From an uncultured Desulfobacterales bacterium (GTDB taxonomy: Bacteria > Desulfobacterota > Desulfobacteria > Desulfobacterales > JAHEIW01): a stretch of DNA of 64,000 nucleotides. The stretch spans positions 27,984 to 91,983 of the forward strand of contig CAMYLV010000027.1 of the NCBI GenBank assembly GCA_947259495.1, in the 5' to 3' direction. The position numbers and the translations under genes are program-made. This document shows positions 38,538 to 47,106 of this stretch, piece after piece (positions within the stretch are counted from its first letter, which is position 1; the number at the start of each line of letters is the position of its first letter). The notes beneath the pieces are model-generated. The model saw only the letters and a program-made list of their open reading frames with translations. It was not told the DNA's origin and made no database searches.

Positions 38538-40688
38538 TCACCCGATCAGCGGATCCATTTCCAGGGCCGGATGCTTTTTCTCCTGCAGGAAGGGCAGAAT
38601 CTCTTCCTCGGTTATGCCGACGGTCTCATCCGCAATGCGGTCAACCAGGTCCGGCATTCCGACTTCTTCACCCCGCTTAATCAGCCGTTCGCGGATTTCA
38701 TCTTTCAGGACCTTGGGCATCCAAACCAGGCGTTTAATGCCTCCATCCCCAAGGATGAACTTGCCCTGGGTGATATTGAATTTGGAATGGCCCACAAAGC
38801 CCGGAGAGGATGCGCCGCCACCCATGACACCGGCCAGGGTGGTAAACTTCATGCCGCAAGGGGTCTCCCCGCTATAATCCCGGCCAACCGTCATGATGCC
38901 GTTGCATTGCGGCAACATGGCGGCAATGCATTCACAGCAACCGCAGGTGGTCATGGGGTCATAGACCATGGAATAAAAGTTGTAGTGGTCCACGGCCCCG
39001 CGCGAAGCTTTTTGCACAAATTCATTGACGCCTTTCCACTGACCCAGAACCGGATCCAGGCATTCGCCCTTTTCGATCGGCTGATTGGGACCGGTGGGAT
39101 TGATTTCAAAGGACGCCTTGCAGTCCATCCAGTTATAGGCCCCGCACAATCCGGTCCGCTCGGGACTTACCGTACAGACGTGATTGGGGGCAAATGACTG
39201 GCACAGGGTGCAGGAATAATAGGTTTCCACATCTTCATCGGTCATCTTTTCCACACGCTCGTCGCGGGTTTTGTATTCGGCCCGGGCGCGCTTGGTCAGT
39301 TCATCCACATCCTTTTTCCCGGTGTAAAGGGTGACCTGGACTTTGTCGACGATTTTCTGAAAATCCTGGTGGAACTTGGCGTGCAGCACCGTGCCGATAT
39401 CTTTTAAGGTGAATCCCTTTTCGATGGCCGCTTTGCTGACCCGGATCCAGGAAATGTCGCGCTGGCCGATATGCATGATCCCCTGAATATAGTTGATCAG
39501 GTGATGGATCTGACGCTCGATGATCGGCTCAAAATCGGTCTGAAATTCACGCCCGGCAATCTGGACATAAATGCCCAGCGGCATGGTTTCGCCCTCTTTA
39601 ATTTCGGTGATTTCCGGGCCGATAACCTCAACTTTGCCGTCGTCGATTTCATTCATTTCAGCCATCTTGACCAGCTCGGTACACTGGGTTTTACCCCCGC
39701 CCATCTGCGCATACAGGTCCGCACCGCGCACACGCTCACCTTCATAGGCCGGCCCGAAAGAGCAGGGAATCTCGATCGAAGACACGCTCACTTTCAAGCC
39801 GCGGACTTCAACTGATTTTTGGACCATTTCTTCATGGCGCACGTTGGCCACCACGTGCTCATATGTACAAATTCCGGTGGGCAGAACCTCGGGGATGTCG
39901 GTGTCGGCCAGGGTCGGAAAACCCCAGTTGACGCATCCTGCAGCCGCACCGGCCCAATCGGTTCCGACTTCACCCAGGGCATTCACGAAGGCAAAGATGC
40001 GGTTCTTATTGTACAGCAGCATCGTTTTATAATCCCCCGGTTGAACATTGCCGAAGGCCATGGCCGCCCGGTTGGCAAAGCCCAGGGCAAAAATAGCCGA
40101 CGAAATATAGGGACCGAAGGGCACAATTCGCGTGTTCCAGCCGATCTGAACATCGGCTTCGAGCAACTGCTGGGCCACCGAAGTGTTATTGTGACCGGCG
40201 GCCAGAAAAATGTAAAGACTGCGTCTCTGGTATTCCTCGACAATCATTTTGGCGATCTCGGGATCCGGTGCCGCCCCTACAATGGCGGCAAAGCCCGGTG
40301 CGGAACCGTCCACAAACTCGACCCCGCGTTTACGAAAGACGGTGTCATCGGCGGCCCCCAGCCAGATTTTTCCGGCTTCCTCGTCGATATCTTCGGAATG
40401 CAGGTAAAAATCCGGTTCGTTCAAGTAGCGTAAAGCCTCCCTGATCTCAAAGGCAAACAGGGTGGCCATACCGGCATCCAGCAGCGGCCCCAGGTAGGGC
40501 AAATGGTTCATGCCTTTGATGTGCGGCGGCAAAAGTTTGCGCGTCACATCCAGCGCTTTTTGAATGTCTTCCAGGGTTTCAACTTTAATTCCCAACAGCG
40601 AATAAATCGCTTTTTGATATTCACCTTCAACCTGCGACACAACGTTGTAGCCACCTTGAATCGCGGCAAATGCAACTAACTTAGACAT
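38538..40688 (-). CDS. acsB: CO-methylating acetyl-CoA synthase
   Basis: cluster-region motifs CTLCQSFAPNHVCTVSPERTGLCGAYNWMDC, TTCGCCECIAAMLPQCNGIM. Confidence 0.96.
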   Translation of the reverse strand: MSKLVAFAAIQGGYNVVSQVEGEYQKAIYSLLGIKVETLEDIQKALDVTRKLLPPHIKGMNHLPYLGPLLDAGMATLFAFEIREALRYLNEPDFYLHSEDIDEEAGKIWLGAADDTVFRKRGVEFVDGSAPGFAAIVGAAPDPEIAKMIVEEYQRRSLYIFLAAGHNNTSVAQQLLEADVQIGWNTRIVPFGPYISSAIFALGFANRAAMAFGNVQPGDYKTMLLYNKNRIFAFVNALGEVGTDWAGAAAGCVNWGFPTLADTDIPEVLPTGICTYEHVVANVRHEEMVQKSVEVRGLKVSVSSIEIPCSFGPAYEGERVRGADLYAQMGGGKTQCTELVKMAEMNEIDDGKVEVIGPEITEIKEGETMPLGIYVQIAGREFQTDFEPIIERQIHHLINYIQGIMHIGQRDISWIRVSKAAIEKGFTLKDIGTVLHAKFHQDFQKIVDKVQVTLYTGKKDVDELTKRARAEYKTRDERVEKMTDEDVETYYSCTLCQSFAPNHVCTVSPERTGLCGAYNWMDCKASFEINPTGPNQPIEKGECLDPVLGQWKGVNEFVQKASRGAVDHYNFYSMVYDPMTTCGCCECIAAMLPQCNGIMTVGRDYSGETPCGMKFTTLAGVMGGGASSPGFVGHSKFNITQGKFILGDGGIKRLVWMPKVLKDEIRERLIKRGEEVGMPDLVDRIADETVGITEEEILPFLQEKKHPALEMDPLIG

Positions 40689-40752
40689 ACAGTTGCCTCC
40701 TTTTTTGAGGATTTTGAATTGTTAATTGAGGGATTAAATCCCTGAATTGTTT

Positions 40753-42789
40753 TTATGCTTCGAGTCGCTGGCGATCCGCCATGTCCATCAGGACCCGCTC
40801 GCGCGCTTTGTCGATGCCCAGCGCTTTGCGTTTTTCATCGATATGGGCAATCATCTTACGCGCCATTTCGATCGGATCGGTCGCCAGATCCCACTTACCA
40901 CCGTATATTTTCTCCAGCTCTTCAAACAGATACCGTTGAAAAACCGGGGCGCCGCTGGTCGGCAGATTAACGCCAAACAGGGTGTACACGCCGGAAGCCA
41001 CGAAATACTGACCGATGCTGATGGCTTTTTCGCTCATCCATTCCGGAGCGGCACCGGCGGCCGGCAGATCCTGAATGTCATTGCCCAGACCGCCGGCTTT
41101 GACCACCTCGCTGGCCGCCAGCAAAATCCGGCTGTTGTCCACGCAGGAGCCCAGATGCAGCACCGGCGGGATACCCACGGTTTCACAGACCTCGGCCAGA
41201 CCCGGCCCGCAATATACGTGCGCGGCTCCCGGTGTCAGCAGGCCTTCCATGGCGCAGGCGATTCCGTTGCAGCCGGTGGTCAGAACGATCACATCATTTT
41301 TGACCAATTCCTTGACCAGCGTCAGATGGGCTTCGTTGTGCCGGCTGCGTGCGTTGTTGCAACCGACCACGCCGGCAACACCCCGGATGCGACCGTTGAT
41401 AATGTTGTCATTCAGGGTGTAATAGGAGCCGCGGAAGGAGCCCCCCAGATGATACTGAATCGACTCCACGCCGAAACCCGCAATCTGCGCGGCTTTCTGG
41501 CCGGGAATCATCACGTCGGCGCCTCGGTTTTCGAAGTTATCGATGGCCATTTTAACGATTTTTTTGGCGTCCTCCATGGCGTGGTGCTCGTCGAATTCGA
41601 TGTGGGTGACGTTGTCCTGTTCCATGCGGGCAATCGGGTGGGTGGTGATCAGTTTGGTGTGGAAACATTTGGCCACGTTGGCCAGGTTTTGAAAAACACA
41701 CTGAACATCAACCACCATGGCATCGCAGGCGCCGGTCACGATGGCCAGCTCCTGCTGCAGGAAAGTCCCGGCCGGCGGTACGCCGTGACGCTGCAAAATC
41801 TCGTTGCCGGTGCAGCAAATACCGCCCAGCTGAATACCCTTGGCGCCTTTGGTCTTGGCATACTCCAGCATTTCTTTGGACTGGGCCGCCGCCACGATCA
41901 TCTCGGATAAAACCGGCTCATGCCCGTGAATAATGATATTGACCTGGTCTTCTTTCATGATGCCGAGATTGGCCTCGGATTGAAGCGGAAACGGCGTGCC
42001 GAACATAACATCCTGCAGATCGGTAGCGATCATGGAACCGCCCCAGCCGTCGGCCAGCGCCGCACGGGTGCACTGTTTGACGATGTTTTTGTAGTCCTGA
42101 TCAACACCCATATGGGTGCGATGCATGATCTCCACAATTTCTCTGTCGATGTTGCGCGGCAGCACGCCCAGTTTCTGCCAGCGTTCATAAAGCGGTTTGG
42201 GTGCGCGTTTGAGATAATCCAGCTCGCCTTCGGGCTTGCCCCACTCGGCCATGGCTTTTTGGGCCACCTCGAGTGCGATTTCATCCAGATTACGGTCGAC
42301 TTCTTCACCATCTACTTCGACTTTGATGTCCACCCCGAAATGGGGGGCAATCGCCAGCAGTTTGTTGGGATCTTTGATTTTGTAGTCACCGGTTTCTTTG
42401 TTGGCGACCGATAAAAATACCTCGGCGACATTGCGCCCATGATCCGAATGGGCCGCAGCGCCGGCGGCCACCATGCGCGCAAAATTGCGGGCCGCGATGG
42501 TATTGGCGGTAGCGCCGCATAAGCCCTTGCGCTCGTCTTCGCCTTCGATTCCGGATTTTGGAAGCGGCAGGCGGCAGGGGCCCATGGCACAGTTTTTACA
42601 GCAGGTGCCCTGGATGCCGATGTTACAAGGTTTCATGGTGACGGCTCGATCAAAAATGGTCTCGACACCCAGTTCCTGGGCGCGCCGGATCATCTGCTGA
42701 GTGGCCTGGTCAACGGTGGCCGCCACCGGGTCAGCAACTTTTTTGGCCTTTTCGGGTTTCGCTAGTTTTTTATCAATTGTTTCTGGCAT
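40753..42789 (-). CDS. cooS: anaerobic carbon monoxide dehydrogenase catalytic subunit
   Basis: PCNIGIQGTCCKNCAMGPCRLP, GLCGATANTIAARNFARM, GVVGCNNARS. Confidence 0.96.
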   Translation of the reverse strand: MPETIDKKLAKPEKAKKVADPVAATVDQATQQMIRRAQELGVETIFDRAVTMKPCNIGIQGTCCKNCAMGPCRLPLPKSGIEGEDERKGLCGATANTIAARNFARMVAAGAAAHSDHGRNVAEVFLSVANKETGDYKIKDPNKLLAIAPHFGVDIKVEVDGEEVDRNLDEIALEVAQKAMAEWGKPEGELDYLKRAPKPLYERWQKLGVLPRNIDREIVEIMHRTHMGVDQDYKNIVKQCTRAALADGWGGSMIATDLQDVMFGTPFPLQSEANLGIMKEDQVNIIIHGHEPVLSEMIVAAAQSKEMLEYAKTKGAKGIQLGGICCTGNEILQRHGVPPAGTFLQQELAIVTGACDAMVVDVQCVFQNLANVAKCFHTKLITTHPIARMEQDNVTHIEFDEHHAMEDAKKIVKMAIDNFENRGADVMIPGQKAAQIAGFGVESIQYHLGGSFRGSYYTLNDNIINGRIRGVAGVVGCNNARSRHNEAHLTLVKELVKNDVIVLTTGCNGIACAMEGLLTPGAAHVYCGPGLAEVCETVGIPPVLHLGSCVDNSRILLAASEVVKAGGLGNDIQDLPAAGAAPEWMSEKAISIGQYFVASGVYTLFGVNLPTSGAPVFQRYLFEELEKIYGGKWDLATDPIEMARKMIAHIDEKRKALGIDKARERVLMDMADRQRLEA

Positions 42790-42870
42790 ATGTGGTTCCT
42801 CCCCACGAATGGTGTTGAATTTGACCGTCGATGCTTGTTAAAATCGGGTTTGATCGACGGCCGGTTTTGG

Positions 42871-44433
42871 TTATCGTTTGTGGATCCATTTCAGATTATC
42901 GATCAGCTTTTCCACATCCGATTTTTGAACGGCTGCCGGTGTCTTTTCGGCCGCTTTCTTATCAGCAGCTGAGCGTTTGGCAGTCAGATCGGCACGCTCT
43001 TTGGCCCGTTTCTGCCTGATCTCATCGAGCTCGGCTTCGATCTTGGCTTTCGCTGCAGCAGCATTTTTGGCCTCCACTTCGGCTTGAGCTTTGGCTTCGG
43101 CGTCGGCCCTGGCTTGGGCTTCAGCTTCAGCCTGGGCTTTGGCCTCTTCAGCCGCTTTGGCCTGCGCCTCGGCATCGACTTTGGCTTTGGCTTCGGCCTT
43201 GGCTGCCGCCTCTGCCTGCGCGGCTGCATCCACCTCAGGTGCCGCTGCGGCTTTGGGCGCTTCAGCCGGTGCCGCCGGTGCCTCTACTTTCTTCTCCGGC
43301 TCGGGCGCCGCTTCCTTTTTAGCAGCCGGTGCGGCTTTCTTCTCCGGCTTCGGAGCGGCCGCCTTTTTGGCCGGTGCCGCCTTCTTTTCCTCTGCGATGG
43401 TCAGATCCGGCTCCGGTGAAAGCGCCAGCAGGTCGATATCCACATCATCCAGCTGTTTTTGGATCCCGGCCACAGCGGTCGCCATACCGCCGTCGTAAAC
43501 CAGATCGATATAGGATTTGACCAGCCGAATCGATTCGGGATGGCGCATGATCAGCAAATCGGACCCGCCCATCAGGTAGGCGACGGCCCCCACCGCCTCC
43601 ATCAAAATGCCACGTTTTTCGGGATCACCCAAAGTCGGCGCCTCGTCCACCGGCTGCTTGGCCTCTTTGCATTTCCAAACCTCGTTGCCCAGATTGTTGA
43701 TCAGGGGCAACTGCAGTTTGTCATCCCCCTGAGCCAGCGCCGCCATGCGAATGCGCTCCATTACCGAATAGGAATATTCCAGACCGTAACCCAGACCGCC
43801 GGTGGTGGGATCGATGATCAATTTGTCCATCGAGACCCCCAGGTTTTCAAGCAGAATGTTGCACTGTTTGGCCAGGTTCACATCAATGGGCGATGAAGAA
43901 ATAATCGTATGCCCGAAACCCATGGCGGCCGCACCGATGCCTTTGTGATTTTTGTCTTCCACGGGGCCCAGAATCAAGTTTTTGCCCTGACATTCCTCGG
44001 CAATTTTCTTCAGCACTTCCTCATCTTTTTCCACATTGGCCGTGCCCCATATGACCAGCGGCACGTCTATGGCGTCGAGGACCTTCTTGACCGTGGCCGC
44101 CGCCGCATCGGCGCCGGCGTTGTTGCCGTTGGGATCGGTGCTTTTTAGTTGCAGCACGATCATATCCGCCCCGTATTTATCAACACATTTTTTTGCCCAG
44201 GCCGCCGGATCCGCAATCACATCTTTAAACGGGCTCAAAGCGGCTTCGGGCCATTCCTCCGGTTCCATATCCCATACTTCCATGGCAACCCTGGGTTTAT
44301 GGGGCATTTCGCCTTCGAAACTATAAAACGGGTAACAGGTGGCACCGCCGACGGTGACGGCCTTATCTCCCTGTCCTAATGTAATTTCCTTTATTGCGCC
44401 GGAATATTTTTCTTTAGTGAATTCAAAACCCAA
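42871..44433 (-). CDS. acsD: corrinoid/iron-sulfur protein small subunit with ~170-200 aa Ala/Lys/Pro/Glu-rich C-terminal extension
   Basis: CFeSP small-subunit core, then low-complexity tail; TTG start with AAGGAGGTAACATTG. Confidence 0.92.
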   Translation of the reverse strand: MGFEFTKEKYSGAIKEITLGQGDKAVTVGGATCYPFYSFEGEMPHKPRVAMEVWDMEPEEWPEAALSPFKDVIADPAAWAKKCVDKYGADMIVLQLKSTDPNGNNAGADAAAATVKKVLDAIDVPLVIWGTANVEKDEEVLKKIAEECQGKNLILGPVEDKNHKGIGAAAMGFGHTIISSSPIDVNLAKQCNILLENLGVSMDKLIIDPTTGGLGYGLEYSYSVMERIRMAALAQGDDKLQLPLINNLGNEVWKCKEAKQPVDEAPTLGDPEKRGILMEAVGAVAYLMGGSDLLIMRHPESIRLVKSYIDLVYDGGMATAVAGIQKQLDDVDIDLLALSPEPDLTIAEEKKAAPAKKAAAPKPEKKAAPAAKKEAAPEPEKKVEAPAAPAEAPKAAAAPEVDAAAQAEAAAKAEAKAKVDAEAQAKAAEEAKAQAEAEAQARADAEAKAQAEVEAKNAAAAKAKIEAELDEIRQKRAKERADLTAKRSAADKKAAEKTPAAVQKSDVEKLIDNLKWIHKR

Positions 44434-44797
44434 TGTTACCTCCTTGTCTCTTTCCAACAGCTATTGAGGTGATTAAGATTAAATGCTTCTCGTAACGATA
44501 CGCCCATCCATTGCAGAGCGCGCCCATACGGATACTCCAGACTTTATCAAACCCCCTTTCATTTTTATTTTATTTGTGAATCTACAGGCGGTAGATTTAC
44601 TGTCTTTATCGCAGGTGGTGGGGTAAATCGCGCCCCAAAAATTCGTTTGCGTGGACCAGACGCGCAAGCGCTGTCAAACCGCGTCGGGGGTCCGCCCAGC
44701 ATAAGCTAAATGCAGAATATTGCTATTTATAAGCAGTGGATAGCTTTGTCAAGAGCAGAGCCCCGATGAATAAAAATTTCTTAATAAATCCGATTCA

Positions 44798-46744
44798 CTA
44801 TCCGTTTTTCTGACGGGCTTTAAGGCGGGCCTTTAAATTGGGAAATTGATTGATGTTGGTGTGGGGCAAAAACAGGGCGGCGATATAATTGTCCATGTAG
44901 GAAGCGGTGTCGGACAACTCAAAGTTGGTCATCTTTTTGGTCACCTCGACCACATCTTTGCGGATCCGATTGGTCAAACTGCTCATGCGGGCACCCATCA
45001 ACGAACCGTTGCCGATAAATGTCACTTTAGCGGGGTCCATTTCGGGCAGCAGACCAATGACCATGGCCTTTTCCAGATCCACATGACTGCCAAAGCCGCC
45101 GGCCAGGATAATGTGTTCAATATTCTGAATATGCATGCCGACTTCGGTCAGCAGGGTCATGCAACCGCTGTAGATGGCGCCTTTGGCCCGAATGAGGTTT
45201 TCAATATCGATTTCGGTCAGAACAACATCGCGATCAATCTGTGTATCATCCTTCCATGCCAGTACGTATTCATAGACACCCTCATTTTCCCGGATGCGGT
45301 CTGTAGCTAAATCGCGATTAAATTTGCCCAGGTTATTGATGATACCCATCTCAAACAGGGTGGCTACCATGGTAATCAGGCCTGATCCGCAAATGCCTTT
45401 AGGACGGACATTGCCGATGGTAATGAGCATCGGCTCATAGGTAATCGGCTCGATTGAAAAATCTTCGATGGCGCCTTTTTCAGCGCGCATGCCGTACTTG
45501 AGGCCGCCGCCTTCAAAGGCCGGTCCGGCCGAGCAGGCTGCACAGGCAAGCCAGTCTTGGTTGCCAATGACAATTTCGGCATTGGTGCCGACATCCATAT
45601 AGAGCGTCAGTTTCTCCGTTCGGTAAATACCGGACCCCATTACACCCGCGACGATATCTCCGCCGACATAGCTGGAAATCGCCGGATAAACCAGGGCGGA
45701 CACATGGTCGCCCACCGCCATGCCCAGGTCCTTAGCCCGGGTGGGCGGATACAGGGTCGCAGCCGGCACATACGGTGCCCGGCGGATGTAGCGCGGGTTG
45801 ATTTTGAGCATCAACTGGGTCATGGTGGTATTGCCGGCCAGTGTAATGGTCGCTATATCCTCATGATCGATGCCGGATCGTTTGATAATCTGTGCGAGCA
45901 CTTTGTTGATCGTATTCATCACGACCTCATGCAGGCGCTGCAGACCACCGGGTTTTTCAGCATAAACGATCCGGGAAATGACATCTTCACCGTAGCTGAT
46001 CTGACCGTTAAAATCGCCGTACTCGGCCAGAACATCGCCGCTGACCAAATCAATGACCTGACCATAAATGGTGGTGGTCCCGATATCCATTGCTATCGCA
46101 TAGCTGCGGCTGGTGGTATCCCCCCCCTGGACATTGATCAGGCGAGTTTTGCCGACATCGCGCACCGGACGCACGAGGGTGGCGGTTAACTCAAAATCTT
46201 TTTCGCGAATCGAATCCGGAATTTTGCGGATGACTGACAGGGCGACATCCAGCCGGTGTTCATCGTGCTGGGCTTTTAAGTAACTGATCAGCCGTGTGAT
46301 ATCTGCCAGATTGTCCTGGAGCGTCGGTTCCGGGAGCTGCAAAAAAATTTTCTCCACCGGCGGAACAAACAATCCCTTTTCTTTTAACTCCTCAAAGTTC
46401 ATCTCGCTGATATGGGCGGTTTTGCGCGGGGTCATGTGCGTTCGCAGCACACTGGCATCCACGGCAGACTCAACCGGGATGCGCACGGCCAGATCACTTT
46501 TTACGGCGGACTGGCAAGCCAATCGAAAGCCTTTGTCCTGATCTTCCTGACTGATTTTTTCGCTAATTCCGCCTTCAACCGTCCCTTCCTCGATCCGGAC
46601 GCGGCACTTTCCACAAACACCCTCCCCGCCACAGGAGGCGTTTACGTGCACACCGGCTTCCATGGCGGCATGAATAATCGTTTCGCCGTCGGGCACCGAG
46701 ATTTCCGTTTCATGGGGTAAGAAAGTGATCTTATGGGTTGTCAT
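44798..46744 (-). CDS. acsV: ASKHA-domain 2Fe-2S protein, reductive activator of CFeSP (RACo-like)
   Basis: N-terminal ferredoxin CGGEGVCGKCRV; AMDIGTTTIYGQVIDL, CSAGPAFEGGGLKYGMRAEKGAI. Confidence 0.9.
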   Translation of the reverse strand: MTTHKITFLPHETEISVPDGETIIHAAMEAGVHVNASCGGEGVCGKCRVRIEEGTVEGGISEKISQEDQDKGFRLACQSAVKSDLAVRIPVESAVDASVLRTHMTPRKTAHISEMNFEELKEKGLFVPPVEKIFLQLPEPTLQDNLADITRLISYLKAQHDEHRLDVALSVIRKIPDSIREKDFELTATLVRPVRDVGKTRLINVQGGDTTSRSYAIAMDIGTTTIYGQVIDLVSGDVLAEYGDFNGQISYGEDVISRIVYAEKPGGLQRLHEVVMNTINKVLAQIIKRSGIDHEDIATITLAGNTTMTQLMLKINPRYIRRAPYVPAATLYPPTRAKDLGMAVGDHVSALVYPAISSYVGGDIVAGVMGSGIYRTEKLTLYMDVGTNAEIVIGNQDWLACAACSAGPAFEGGGLKYGMRAEKGAIEDFSIEPITYEPMLITIGNVRPKGICGSGLITMVATLFEMGIINNLGKFNRDLATDRIRENEGVYEYVLAWKDDTQIDRDVVLTEIDIENLIRAKGAIYSGCMTLLTEVGMHIQNIEHIILAGGFGSHVDLEKAMVIGLLPEMDPAKVTFIGNGSLMGARMSSLTNRIRKDVVEVTKKMTNFELSDTASYMDNYIAALFLPHTNINQFPNLKARLKARQKNG

Positions 46745-46770
46745 TTCAATTTTCCTTTGGCGTCAATTAT

Positions 46771-46815
46771 CGGGTTCCAATGTTCAGGGTTCCAATGTTC
46801 AGAGGTTCAGGATTT
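46771..46815. repeat. short direct-repeat arm, GGGTTCCAATGTTCA type
   Basis: cgggttccaatgttcagggttccaatgttcagaggttcagg. Confidence 0.6.
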
Positions 46816-46984
46816 TATGTTCAATGGTTGCGAGTTACGGGCTCCGTGTGGCGATTTGAATTGGCCAGAAAGAAGTAGCCAGCAACTTTAGAATATAATT
46901 CGATTATCAATTTTCGAGTATAGAACCTGTTTTTCGCTGCAACCTCTTCAAAATTAAAGTCCTGTTTTTAATTCAAAAATGAGG

Positions 46985-47096
46985 ATTTTTGTTGTTGAGC
47001 ACGGCCGCACAAGGGTTTATGATCGAGGCGTGCTTGTAGTACGTTGAGGTCATAAACCCGCGGAGAACACAGCTCAGCGGCAAAAAGACCATTTAT
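46985..47096. repeat. ~110-bp imperfect palindrome
   Basis: tttttgttgttgagc...gggtttatga...tcataaaccc...gctcagcggcaaaaa. Confidence 0.75.
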
Positions 47097-47106
47097 GGAT
47101 TAGAAA

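Noticed and set aside
40747-41910. 387-aa plus-strand ORF antisense to cooS
   Set aside because: Shadow ORF of a clearly conserved CODH gene; no recognisable domain. The same applies to 15447-16373, 23549-24319, 38409-39197 and 45557-46189.
43084-43498. Gly/Phe/Cys-rich or Ala/Ser-rich ORFs antisense to the acsD tail
   Set aside because: Low-complexity complement of the Ala/Lys/Glu-rich codons; not independent genes.
44479-44667. 62-aa ORF upstream of acsD
   Set aside because: No RBS or recognisable domain; lies in the probable operon leader.
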